Positions 1 through 7,317 of a stretch of 16,935 nt of DNA are shown in pieces (positions within the stretch are counted from its first letter, which is position 1; every line of letters begins with the position of its first letter). The translations under genes were made by a program, and so were the position numbers. A model generated the notes under the pieces. The model did not search any database. It was not told where the DNA came from and worked only from the letters and a program-made list of their open reading frames with translations. Source of the DNA: Saprospiraceae bacterium (lineage in GTDB: Bacteria > Bacteroidota > Bacteroidia > Chitinophagales > Saprospiraceae); assembly GCA_020628755.1 (NCBI GenBank), contig JAHDEQ010000091.1, positions 1 to 16,935 on the forward strand, read 5' to 3'.

Positions 1-32
1 AAGTCTAAGAAATTAGCTAAAACAGGATAGAT

Positions 33-278
33 GTGATAATTTGGGATGCACCCAAACAGTATAATAATAAGCTAAAAGAGATTGCTAAACTATGCGGTAT
101 TCGTGAAGATATTACGTCCTATGTTTCTCGTCATACTTTCGCTACCACTTTAAAAAGTAAAAACGTAGATATTGCCAAAATAAGTGAGAGTCTAGGTCAT
201 GCCGATATTGGAGTTACTAAAGCCTATTTAAAAAAATTTGAAAATAGTGAATTGGATAAACTCGACGAATTGTTATAA
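33..278 (+). pseudogene. Tyrosine recombinase (integrase), C-terminal remnant
   Basis: This is the last 80 or so residues of a Bacteroidota-type phage/conjugative-element integrase, which cuts and rejoins DNA at att sites. The fragment keeps the box II arginine in the SRHTFAT motif (R33), the LGH histidine (H56) and the nucleophilic tyrosine in KAYLKKF (Y65). The box I arginine and the whole N-terminal DNA-binding half are absent. The reading frame can only open at a GTG at 33, because its own frame has TAA at 18-20; the other two frames have stops at 14-16 and 28-30. So the gene is either frameshifted or cut just upstream, and the GTG is unlikely to be a real start. A complete family member is roughly 300-400 residues. 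Its neighbours (restriction enzyme, excisionase-like and RepA-like genes) fit an integrated element. The family is clear; pseudogene status depends on sequence left of the window. Confidence 0.8.
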
Positions 279-395
279 ATCCAAATAGCAATAAAATTTA
301 ATAATCATCCATATATTTTTATCCTAATATTGTACTTTTAGGTTTTTGTTATTTACTGATACTTAACAAGGTATATTTTAAACCTAAACAATACA

Positions 396-3300
396 ATGAC
401 TATAAACGCATATCTTGAAGCTGTCAACCAAAAATATAAATCGGGTATTGCTAGAGAACACGCTTACCGTACCGATTTGGAAAACCTACTAAAAACACTC
501 GTTCCTGATGTCAATATCACCAACGAGCCTGCAAACGTTACCGATTGCGGAAACCCCGATTATGTCATTACTTCCAAAGGACATACGGCTATTCCTATCG
601 GTTATATCGAAGCCAAAGACATCGGAAAAGACCTCAATAGCAAATCCTACAAAGAGCAGTTTACACGCTACAAAAACGCTCTCGATAATTTGATTATTAC
701 GGACTATGTTTGGTTTCAGTTTTTTCAAAATGGGCAACTCGTACATGAGATACGTTTGGGCGAATTACAAGACAATAACATCAAACCCAGTCCCGAAAAT
801 TTCCAACAGTTTGAAAGTCTGATTCAAAACTTTTGCACCTTTATTGGTCAAACCATCAAATCCCCTCAAAAACTTGCCGAACTCATGGCAGGGAAAGCAA
901 GGTTATTACAAAATATCCTTGCCAATGCGGTCACTTCTGATGAAGAAACCCAAGCCAATACCGCACTAAGAGGACAATTAGACGCTTTTCAGCAAATATT
1001 GATTAATGATATAAAACCCAAAGAATTTGCCGACATCTATGCTCAAACTTTAGCTTATGGTATGTTTGCAGCTCGATTGCATGACCCCACACTTGGCGAT
1101 TTTTCTCGCCAAGAAGCTGCCGAGCTGATACCCAAATCCAACCCTTTTTTGCGTAAGCTATTTCAATATATTGCAGGCTATGATATAGACGCTCGTATCA
1201 AAACAACCGTTGACAACCTAGCCGAAGTTTTTAGGGCAACCGATATAAAAGAACTCCTCAAAAACTTCGGAAAAAGTACCCAACAAAACGACCCGATTAT
1301 CCATTTTTACGAAACCTTTTTGGCAGCTTATGACCCTAAGCTCCGTAAAAGTCGTGGCGTATGGTACACCCCCGAACCCGTTGTCAATTTTATCGTACGT
1401 GCCGTGGATGATATACTCAAAACCGAATTTGGCATCAAACAAGGACTAGCAGATACGTCCACAACCAAAATCAAAAAGAAAGTCATCACCAAAGCAACTG
1501 CCGACCGACGTAGCAAGCTCAAAGAAGTAGAAATCGAACAAGAAGTACATCGTGTACAAATACTTGACCCTGCAACGGGTACAGGTACTTTCCTTGCCGA
1601 AGTCATCAAGCATATATACAACACTCGCTTCAAAGCCATGCAAGGTGCGTGGAGTGGCTATGTAGAAAATCACCTCATACCTCGACTCAATGGCTTTGAG
1701 TTACTCATGGCATCGTATGCGATGGCGCACCTCAAGCTAGACTTGCTACTCAAAGAAACAGGCTACCGAAGCGAAAAAGACCAACGTTTTAGAATATACT
1801 TGACGAACTCGCTCGAACCCTCTACCAATGAAGTACCCAACCTCTTTATGGCGCAATGGCTGACCGAAGAATCCATCAAAGCGAATGAAGTCAAACAAGA
1901 TACGCCCGTAATGTGTGTTATAGGAAATCCACCGTATGCCGTGAGTAGTACCAATAAAGGGGAATGGATTCAAAATCTAATCGCTGACTACAAAAAGGAT
2001 TTAAAAGAAAAAACAATCAATTCTTTATCAGATGATTATGTGAAATTTATACGATATGGTCAATATTTTATTGATAAAAATGGAGAAGGTATTTTGGCTT
2101 ATATTTCTAATAATAGTTTCTTGGATGGAATAATCCATAGGAAAATGAGGGAAAGTCTAATAAATAGTTTTACAAAATCTTATATTATTAATCTTCACGG
2201 AGATAGCAAAAAAAAAGAAGTATCACCTGATGGTTCAAAAGATGAGAATGTATTTGATATTATGCAAGGAGTATCAATCAATATTTTTGTTAAAAAACAA
2301 AACTCAAAAAGTGAATTAGGTCAAGTTTTTAGTAAAGATTTATTCGGTAGTAGAAAAATAAAATATGATTATCTTAGTAAATCAAATATCAATCAAATAA
2401 ATTGGAAAAGATTAAATCTAATTACTCCTGAATATTTTTTTACTCCTAAAGATTTTTCGTTACAAAAATCGTATGATACCTTCTTTCAACTAAAATTATT
2501 ATTTACTGACTACAAATCAGGAATAGAAACAAAAAGAGATAAATTATTTATTGATTATAATTTGGAATATTTAAAAGAAAGAATAGAGAAAGTAATTAAC
2601 AATGACATAGATGAAACATTTATAAAAGAATTCAATGTAACTAATTCATCAGGCTATAATTTAATTGAACGCTTAAACAACACAAAAGTAGATTGGTCAA
2701 AATTACAAATTGTTAACTATCGTCCTTTTGAAAAACTGCATATCTATTATGATGAAAAACTACTAGGTCGTTCAATGTACTCGACAATGAAGAACTTACT
2801 TTATCAAGATAATATCGGGTTAGTTATTTCTAAACAATGTCATAGAGAGTTTACCTTTTCGTTTATAAGTAATAAAATATTAGATGGAAATTACTTATCA
2901 TCTGCAAAAAAATTAGGCGGAGGATATGTTTTCCCTCTCTATCTTTATATCGAAGAAAACCAAACCCAACTCGACCTAGAAGGCAGACCACACACTATGA
3001 GAACACCCAATCTCGACCCTAAAATAGTGCAGTCAATAGCTGACAAAATAAACCTCACCTTTACCCCCGAAAAAGAAGATGAAAAAAACACCTTTGCATC
3101 CATAGATATATTAGACTATATCTATGCGGTCTTACACTCTCCTGGCTATCGAGAAAAATATAAGGAGTTCTTAAAAATAGACTTTCCAAGAGTCCCCTAT
3201 CCAAAAGATACCGCTACCTTTTGGGCATTGGTCAAGCTAGGCACACAGATACGCCAAATACATCTTTTGGAATCGCCTACCGTAGAGCAATATATCACAA

Positions 3301-3605
3301 GCTATCCCAAAGATGGCGATAATATCATCACTCGAAAACTTACCAAAACCAGTATCGGTTACGAAGCAACAAGCGACACGCAGGGGCGAGTATGGATAAA
3401 TGATGAACAGTATTTTGATAACGTGCCATTAGTCGCATGGGAGTTTTATATCGGTGGCTACCAACCCGCCCAAAAATGGCTCAAAGACCGCAAAGGACGT
3501 ACCTTGGATTTTGATGACATACTCCACTATCAAAAAATCATTGTCGCTCTCAGCGAAACCGATAGACTAATGAAAGAGATAGATACCATTGATTTTATGG
3601 AATAA
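396..3605 (+). CDS. Single-chain restriction-modification enzyme (PD-(D/E)XK nuclease, N6-adenine methylase, Type ISP C-terminal domain)
   Basis: This enzyme probably methylates adenine in a specific DNA site and cleaves unmodified DNA, so it would act as an anti-phage system in the cytoplasm. In order along 1069 residues: a PD-(D/E)XK nuclease signature (P54-D55, then E72-A-K74); a helical linker; an RGVWYTP methylase motif (R320-P326); the AdoMet-binding motif DPATGTGTF (391-399); the catalytic NPPY motif (511-514); a variable region (about 524-840) that should hold target recognition; and a conserved C-terminal block (about 841-1069) with the YREKYKEFLKIDFPR and WLKDRKGR stretches typical of Type ISP enzymes. 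No helicase is present, so it resembles a Type IIG-like enzyme rather than a full translocating Type ISP enzyme. The variable region is visibly richer in A and T than both flanks, suggesting exchange of the recognition module. The ATG at 396 directly precedes the conserved N-terminus. It stands 117 bases after the integrase remnant. Confidence 0.88.
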   Translation: MTINAYLEAVNQKYKSGIAREHAYRTDLENLLKTLVPDVNITNEPANVTDCGNPDYVITSKGHTAIPIGYIEAKDIGKDLNSKSYKEQFTRYKNALDNLIITDYVWFQFFQNGQLVHEIRLGELQDNNIKPSPENFQQFESLIQNFCTFIGQTIKSPQKLAELMAGKARLLQNILANAVTSDEETQANTALRGQLDAFQQILINDIKPKEFADIYAQTLAYGMFAARLHDPTLGDFSRQEAAELIPKSNPFLRKLFQYIAGYDIDARIKTTVDNLAEVFRATDIKELLKNFGKSTQQNDPIIHFYETFLAAYDPKLRKSRGVWYTPEPVVNFIVRAVDDILKTEFGIKQGLADTSTTKIKKKVITKATADRRSKLKEVEIEQEVHRVQILDPATGTGTFLAEVIKHIYNTRFKAMQGAWSGYVENHLIPRLNGFELLMASYAMAHLKLDLLLKETGYRSEKDQRFRIYLTNSLEPSTNEVPNLFMAQWLTEESIKANEVKQDTPVMCVIGNPPYAVSSTNKGEWIQNLIADYKKDLKEKTINSLSDDYVKFIRYGQYFIDKNGEGILAYISNNSFLDGIIHRKMRESLINSFTKSYIINLHGDSKKKEVSPDGSKDENVFDIMQGVSINIFVKKQNSKSELGQVFSKDLFGSRKIKYDYLSKSNINQINWKRLNLITPEYFFTPKDFSLQKSYDTFFQLKLLFTDYKSGIETKRDKLFIDYNLEYLKERIEKVINNDIDETFIKEFNVTNSSGYNLIERLNNTKVDWSKLQIVNYRPFEKLHIYYDEKLLGRSMYSTMKNLLYQDNIGLVISKQCHREFTFSFISNKILDGNYLSSAKKLGGGYVFPLYLYIEENQTQLDLEGRPHTMRTPNLDPKIVQSIADKINLTFTPEKEDEKNTFASIDILDYIYAVLHSPGYREKYKEFLKIDFPRVPYPKDTATFWALVKLGTQIRQIHLLESPTVEQYITSYPKDGDNIITRKLTKTSIGYEATSDTQGRVWINDEQYFDNVPLVAWEFYIGGYQPAQKWLKDRKGRTLDFDDILHYQKIIVALSETDRLMKEIDTIDFME

Positions 3606-3619
3606 AAAATAGAAACACT

Positions 3620-4459
3620 ATGAACACCGACCAATATTTTGAAGAACGTTGCGAACATTATAAAGCACAAATTCAAAAAGAATTAGACGACTTCTCAAAA
3701 GGTAAAGAAGATTGGAAAGAAGAACATCTAATCAAAGAATTTACTACTCATATTCAAAAGATATACGACTATACAATTGATACATTAAAAATAGAAGAAA
3801 ACGGAGAAACTAAATTTTCACACAATAGATATTTACGAAATGTCAGTTCTAAATTTAGAGAAAAAAGAGACGATTACCTTAACAATCCTATCAAAAACTT
3901 CTTAGCTTTTGACCTTCCAGAATTAAGAAAATTCTACTTAAAAGAATATGAGCAAATAGGAAAAGAACCTTCTTATGCACATAAAACATACCTACTCACA
4001 GAAAATAAAACAGAAGATTTATTGGATTGGCTTGCCGAAAGTATAACCTATCTTGATACAATCAAACTTTATCATTCAGAACAAAAAGGAAGTAATGAAA
4101 AAGAAATAATAACCAAAGAAGAGCAAAGGACAACAGCACAAATTGTTATGTCTATATTAATTATTAATGACGAATATAAATTTATAAAAACCACTAATAA
4201 AACCGAAAAAGTTAAATTTATATATTTTCTAACAGGTAGAAATAAGCGAAGTATTGAAGATGCTATTCGACTATATGAGAGAAACAAAGGAGCATTTCAT
4301 CTTACAGCAGAAAAAAACAAAGATGATTTAGAAAGAGTACAGAGAGCTTTAAAAAACCTTAATAATCAATCACTTAATTCAATTTTAGAAGCAAAAATTG
4401 ATAAACAGAAAGAACTTATTACAAAAAGTCGAGAGTCTCGAACACCCTCTCGAACTTAA
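3620..4459 (+). CDS. Unknown 279-residue protein linked to the restriction enzyme
   Basis: I do not recognise this family. The ATG lies 14 bases after the stop of the restriction-modification gene on the same strand, so the two are very probably co-transcribed. The product is soluble, charged and mostly helical, with no signal peptide or membrane segment. A Lys/Glu-rich N-terminal half is followed by a region around residues 165-235 that looks like a compact fold (an EEQRTTAQIVMSIL helix, then YFLTGRNKRSIEDAIRLY) and a helical tail. Base composition is A/T-rich, like the variable region of the enzyme upstream and unlike the rest of that enzyme. Possible roles are an accessory or control protein of the restriction system, or an independent element gene; the sequence does not decide. 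A 7-bp inverted repeat (4429-4435 with 4448-4454 or nearby) sits in its last codons but lacks a T-run. Confidence 0.75.
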   Translation: MNTDQYFEERCEHYKAQIQKELDDFSKGKEDWKEEHLIKEFTTHIQKIYDYTIDTLKIEENGETKFSHNRYLRNVSSKFREKRDDYLNNPIKNFLAFDLPELRKFYLKEYEQIGKEPSYAHKTYLLTENKTEDLLDWLAESITYLDTIKLYHSEQKGSNEKEIITKEEQRTTAQIVMSILIINDEYKFIKTTNKTEKVKFIYFLTGRNKRSIEDAIRLYERNKGAFHLTAEKNKDDLERVQRALKNLNNQSLNSILEAKIDKQKELITKSRESRTPSRT

Positions 4460-4513
4460 TAAGTGCCTATAACTTGTGACCGTTATTTATTTTAATCATC
4501 AAATTTTTAAATA

Positions 4514-4861
4514 ATGGTTCAAGTAATTCTTACTACCAAAGACGAGCTTTCTACTATCGTAAAGCTCGCTGTACAAACTGCCATAGACAAGGCAGTACCC
4601 ACAGCAAGTACTGACAATACCACAAAAGATAAAATCTATGGTATCAAAGAAGCGGTACAATTTTTAGGCATTGCCAAACCTACCATTTACGCCAAAACCA
4701 GTAAAGGCGAAATTCCACATTTTAAGAGAGCAGGACGCTTATATTTTCGAGAATCTGAATTAATCCAATGGATTGAGGAAGGACGACAAAATACAGTTGA
4801 AGATGAAGCCGAAGCAATGGACAATTATCTTGCGAATAAAAAAGGAGCTACGAGATGTTAA
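4514..4861 (+). CDS. Helix-turn-helix DNA-binding protein, excisionase-like
   Basis: This is a 115-residue protein with a MerR/excisionase-type winged helix-turn-helix (HTH_17-like) at about residues 41-92. The pattern is typical: a GIKEAVQFLGIAKPTIY helix pair, then a wing (IPHFKRAGRLYF) and a SELIQWIEEG helix. Roughly 40 residues precede the domain and a short acidic tail follows it. In Bacteroidota elements such proteins usually act as excision factors or as regulators of the adjacent replication/mobilisation genes; which applies here is an inference. It heads a three-gene cassette: the next gene starts inside its last codons (7-base overlap), implying translational coupling. The integrase it might have partnered survives only as a fragment about 4.2 kb upstream. 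Confidence 0.85.
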   Translation: MVQVILTTKDELSTIVKLAVQTAIDKAVPTASTDNTTKDKIYGIKEAVQFLGIAKPTIYAKTSKGEIPHFKRAGRLYFRESELIQWIEEGRQNTVEDEAEAMDNYLANKKGATRC

Positions 4862-5349
4862 GTTCATCTAGTAGCTCCCCAGATTTTAAGCACTACAAAG
4901 ATAAGCAAAATAGCCCAACATGGAAACTAGCCATTTGGGAAACTGCCTATCAAAGAGAATTAGACCGATTTTGGAAAATTGTCACTCAAAAAGCGACTTA
5001 CTGCCAAACACTAGAACAGCAAGATTTTTTCTTGATGCCCGAAGATGCTGCCAAAAAGAAAATCAAGCAAATTGGACATCTAAGAAAAGAGCTAAATGCA
5101 ATGGTAGGGTTGAAGTTATTTGTTGACAATTTGAAAGAAATGTATTTACAAAGTTCTGTTTGGTTACTCGAATCTACCAAACTTATGGAAACTAACTTTT
5201 TGCAAAAGTTAGACGAATATCAAGCACAAAAAGAAGTTGCCCAAAAGAGGGAATTATACTACAAAGGATTATTAGAAAATATCCAAAGGGAATTAGACGA
5301 AAAAGGAATTATTCTAAATACCAAAATCAATGTAGTATGGACATCGTAA
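4855..5349 (+). CDS. Unknown coiled-coil protein of the mobile-element cassette
   Basis: This 164-residue protein matches no family I recognise. It begins with a short serine-rich stretch, then is almost entirely helical with many Lys, Glu and Gln residues; the segment from about residue 110 to 155 looks like a coiled coil. There are no membrane segments and no signal peptide. The ATG at 4855 overlaps the end of the HTH gene by 7 bases, and its own end overlaps the start of the ATPase gene by 13 bases, so all three should be made from one transcript. Genes in this position of Bacteroidota mobilisable elements are often small accessory proteins of the RepA-like ATPase, but nothing in the sequence proves such a role. 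Confidence 0.75.
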   Translation: MLSSSSSSPDFKHYKDKQNSPTWKLAIWETAYQRELDRFWKIVTQKATYCQTLEQQDFFLMPEDAAKKKIKQIGHLRKELNAMVGLKLFVDNLKEMYLQSSVWLLESTKLMETNFLQKLDEYQAQKEVAQKRELYYKGLLENIQRELDEKGIILNTKINVVWTS

Positions 5350-6467
5350 ATAATATTTTAAATTCTAATAAAGCCAAGCAAGTCACCAAAGAGGAAATTC
5401 TAATAAAGCTCAATACCAATAGTCAAAAAATCTTGAAACAAGCAAGGCAAAATATTGACTTTGCAAAACCTATAATTGTGAGAGATGAAAATGGTATTTT
5501 CTATCCTAATACCATTAATATCATACAAGGCAAAAGCGGAGTACACAAAAGCCGTTTAGTAGAGATATTTTTGGCAAGTATTATTTCAGGTTTTCCAAGA
5601 GAAGAACATCTTGGTTTTTTAGTTTCACAATCTTACAAACCACTTTGTTTACTTGCTGATACTGAACGAAATTTAAACGAACAGCTACCTTATGCCATAC
5701 AGCAAATTAAAAGACTTACTGGAACTCCAAAAGAGAAGGATTTGAAAGACTTCTATCCTGTTTCTTTAATTGATGTAGAAAGGCATAAACGGTTTGAAAG
5801 TTTGAAAATATTAATTGACAACCTACAAGAGCAAAAAGAGCAACCGCTTTTTATAGTTCTTGATGTTGTAACTGATTGTATAGAAAATTTCAATGACCCC
5901 AAAGCATCTTTACAGCTTATTGACTTGATGAATGTCTATATCAATGAATATAATATTACTTTCCTTTGTGTCATCCATGAGAATCCAAATTCAAGCGACA
6001 AAGCAAGAGGTCATCTTGGTACAGAGCTAATGAACAAAGCAAGTACCGTTTTACAAATTGGTTTTGAAAATTCAGAGAGTGAACTTATCAAAGTCAAGTA
6101 TTTAAAATGCAGACGCTCCAAACGTTTTGAGCCGCTTTATTTAGTGTATTCTGATGAAGTAAAAAGATTAGTTGCTGCCAATGATGATTTGATAAAAAAA
6201 GCAAAAGAACAAAAGGCAAAAAAAGCTAATCTTAAAGCCGTTAAAAATCTGATTAAAGACTACTTACTTGAAAATGGAGAAACAGCAAAGAGTATTTTAA
6301 TAGAAGAAATCAAAACTACTCATAGTTGTAGTGTACGTACAGTTAAAGACCGTTTAAAAGTCATAGAAGAAGATAAAGAACTCTTTACAGATGAAAATGG
6401 AACAGTATATTACCTAGATATTTTTAAGCGAGGAAAAACCGTATTTTATAACCTTAAAAATAAGTAA
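5337..6467 (+). CDS. RepA-like AAA/RecA-fold ATPase of a mobile element
   Basis: This 376-residue cytoplasmic ATPase belongs to the RecA/RepA-like group found in Bacteroidota integrative and mobilisable elements, where it probably acts as a replicative helicase or loader. Visible motifs are a P-loop GKSGVHKS (65-72), an acidic LADTERN motif (106-112), a Walker B strand LFIVLD (171-176), a sensor-like VIHENPN (212-218) and a GHLGTEL motif (225-231), which is characteristic of RepA-type hexameric ATPases. The P-loop has His70 where most families have Gly just before the Lys; this may be a trait of the subfamily. The C-terminal 100 residues are Lys-rich and end in what looks like a winged helix (about 295-365). 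It is the third gene of the overlapping cassette and is followed within 6 bases by a strong terminator. No primase or relaxase follows, so the element seems reduced. Confidence 0.82.
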   Translation: MDIVNNILNSNKAKQVTKEEILIKLNTNSQKILKQARQNIDFAKPIIVRDENGIFYPNTINIIQGKSGVHKSRLVEIFLASIISGFPREEHLGFLVSQSYKPLCLLADTERNLNEQLPYAIQQIKRLTGTPKEKDLKDFYPVSLIDVERHKRFESLKILIDNLQEQKEQPLFIVLDVVTDCIENFNDPKASLQLIDLMNVYINEYNITFLCVIHENPNSSDKARGHLGTELMNKASTVLQIGFENSESELIKVKYLKCRRSKRFEPLYLVYSDEVKRLVAANDDLIKKAKEQKAKKANLKAVKNLIKDYLLENGETAKSILIEEIKTTHSCSVRTVKDRLKVIEEDKELFTDENGTVYYLDIFKRGKTVFYNLKNK

Positions 6468-6472
6468 TTCAA

Positions 6473-6529
6473 TGTGTGCAAAATGCAACCGCCTATATAG
6501 GGCGTTGCACTTTGCACACATTTTTTTTT
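6473..6529 (+). terminator. Rho-independent terminator of the HTH/ATPase cassette
   Basis: A 21-base arm (6473-6493) pairs with 6500-6520, with mismatches at only three positions, around a TATATA loop. It is followed at once by nine T residues (6521-6529). It starts 6 bases after the stop codon of the ATPase gene, as expected for an operon terminator. The arms contain TTGCA/TGCAA words that recur in the next inverted repeat. Confidence 0.85.
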
Positions 6530-6567
6530 CACCTAAGACGGAAATGTCTGCACAAGAAAACGGATAA

Positions 6568-6622
6568 AAGTGCCTGAGAAGTTGCAAAGTCATTTTTTTA
6601 CTTTGCAACTTTTATGGCACTT
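6568..6622. repeat. Long imperfect inverted repeat after the cassette terminator
   Basis: The perfect core is 12 bp (6579-6590 AAGTTGCAAAGT with 6600-6611), with a 9-base T-rich loop. After a short internal mismatch, a further 7 bp (6568-6574 with 6616-6622) pair in the same register. There is no T-run on the plus strand, so it is not an ordinary terminator for that strand. Just beyond it GCACTTCTA occurs twice (6617-6625 and 6628-6636). Lying beside a RepA-like gene, it could be a replication or transfer origin structure; that is an inference. Confidence 0.7.
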
Positions 6623-6681
6623 CTAATGCACTTCTATCCAGCTTATTTACAGCTTGTTTGCGTCAACAAATCTAAAATACC

Positions 6682-7005
6682 ATGTCATCAAAAAAAATAT
6701 ATGATATGCGGAGAGTATTTAAAAAAGTCCGCCATGTTGAATATGATTATAAAACTATCAAAAACCCACATTTTGACCCACAACAAAAATTACAATACGA
6801 ATATCAAGGATTTTATTATCCTCAAAAAGAATACATTCAGAAAGAAATCCCTAAAAATACTTATCGTTCAAGCTCACATATTGAATATAAAATTAAATGT
6901 GATTACTGCGGTGGCTTCGGATGGGTTCGGCGCAGAGATGCAAAATTCTGTTGTGGGAATTGTAGAAAGCTCAATTATAGAGATAATAAACTAAAAAAAA
7001 GCTAG
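6682..7005 (+). CDS. Small zinc-ribbon protein, function unknown
   Basis: This is a 107-residue basic protein. The first 65 residues are rich in Tyr, Lys and Gln with no recognised fold. The C-terminus holds a CDYC...FCCGNC cysteine cluster (C73, C76, C90, C91, C94) followed by RKLNYRD, like the small zinc ribbons at the ends of many Bacteroidota element-encoded proteins (CxxC - about 13 residues - CxxC, ending in a basic NYR motif). It probably binds zinc and perhaps DNA or RNA. It stands alone between the inverted repeats and the tRNA operon and is the last gene of the accessory region. A longer overlapping frame (6614-6994) exists, but the cysteine motif supports this one. Confidence 0.7.
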   Translation: MSSKKIYDMRRVFKKVRHVEYDYKTIKNPHFDPQQKLQYEYQGFYYPQKEYIQKEIPKNTYRSSSHIEYKIKCDYCGGFGWVRRRDAKFCCGNCRKLNYRDNKLKKS

Positions 7006-7020
7006 TACATACGCTAGTAC
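7001..7020. repeat. Short direct repeat at the end of the zinc-ribbon gene
   Basis: GCTAGTAC occurs at 7001-7008 and again at 7013-7020, a 12-base period. It overlaps the stop codon of the zinc-ribbon gene and lies next to the tRNA terminator. It could be a protein-binding site or an integration-junction scar, or chance. Confidence 0.4.
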
Positions 7021-7059
7021 AAAAAGAAAAAGGAGTTACGATTTTTATCGTAACTCCTT
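7021..7059 (-). terminator. Terminator of the tRNA operon
   Basis: A perfect 13-bp stem (7030-7042 with 7047-7059) with a TTTT loop is followed, reading on the minus strand, by a T-rich tract interrupted by one C (7021-7029). It lies 13 bases beyond the 3' end of tRNA-Pro and is oriented to end the tRNA transcript. It may also stop plus-strand transcription from the zinc-ribbon gene, although no T-run exists on that side. Confidence 0.85.
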
Positions 7060-7071
7060 GATTATCAGATG

Positions 7072-7145
7072 TCGGGAAGACAGGATTTGAACCTGCGACC
7101 TCACGCCCCCCAGGCGCACGCGCTACCGGACTGCGCTACATCCCG
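7072..7145 (-). tRNA. tRNA-Pro (anticodon GGG)
   Basis: A 74-base cloverleaf starts CGGGATG and ends with discriminator A; the CCA end is not encoded. The D-arm contains GCGCAGTCCGGTAGCGC, the T-arm contains GGTTCAAATCC, and the anticodon loop CTGGGGG places GGG at positions 34-36, reading CCC and CCU proline codons. The acceptor stem has a T-T mismatch at pair 6-67, and the anticodon stem closes with two weak G-T pairs. It is the second tRNA of a two-tRNA operon, 6 bases after tRNA-Val. Its 3' end faces the accessory region, a usual integrase target. Confidence 0.93.
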
Positions 7146-7151
7146 ATGTAG

Positions 7152-7226
7152 TGGTCGTTACTGGATTCGAACCAGTGACCTCTGCCCTGTCAAGGCAGCG
7201 CTCTAAACCAACTGAGCTAAACGACC
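7152..7226 (-). tRNA. tRNA-Val (anticodon GAC)
   Basis: A 75-base cloverleaf starts GGTCGTT and ends AACGACC plus discriminator A, with a fully paired acceptor stem. The D-arm reads AGCTCAGTTGG...AGAGC, the anticodon stem CTGCC/GGCAG encloses TTGACAG (anticodon GAC, reading GUC and GUU), and the T-arm holds GGTTCGAATCC. CCA is not encoded. It is the first intact tRNA of the operon. Confidence 0.95.
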
Positions 7227-7254
7227 TTTATTTTATGTTTTTTTGTGAACTTCT

Positions 7255-7317
7255 CGACCTTTGTCAAGACGCTCTAAACTCTACCTGTCGGCAGACAGGC
7301 AACTGAGCTAAACGACC
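7255..7317 (-). pseudogene. Degenerate tRNA-Val copy carrying a palindromic insert
   Basis: Reading on the minus strand, the first 18 bases are the tRNA-Val acceptor and D-arm start, and the block 7300-7322 is identical to 7209-7231 of the intact gene over 23 bases. The copy is interrupted after GTTG in the D-loop by about 20 bases forming a palindrome. The tRNA sequence then resumes (CGCTCTAAAC on the plus strand, 7270-7279, equals 7199-7208), followed by the anticodon-loop word TGTCAAG (7262-7268). The 3' side of the anticodon arm is deleted and the T-arm is no longer recognisable, so it cannot make a working tRNA. It lies between the operon promoter and intact tRNA-Val, and would be transcribed as part of the leader. 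Confidence 0.85.
7280..7301. repeat. Palindromic mini-element, copy 1
   Basis: CCTGTC (7284-7289) and GACAGG (7294-7299) form a 6-bp stem around GGCA. The surrounding 22 bases match 16738-16759 at all but one position (C versus T in the loop). It is inserted in the D-loop of the tRNA-Val remnant. Two near-identical copies 9.4 kb apart point to a dispersed REP-like element. Confidence 0.8.

Noticed and set aside
4429..4454. Inverted repeat TCGAGAG/CTCTCGA as a terminator
   Set aside because: It lies within the coding end of the 279-residue gene and has no T-run.
6614..6994. 126-residue open frame overlapping the zinc-ribbon gene
   Set aside because: It has no recognisable motif, while the overlapping frame encodes a clear cysteine cluster followed by a basic tail.
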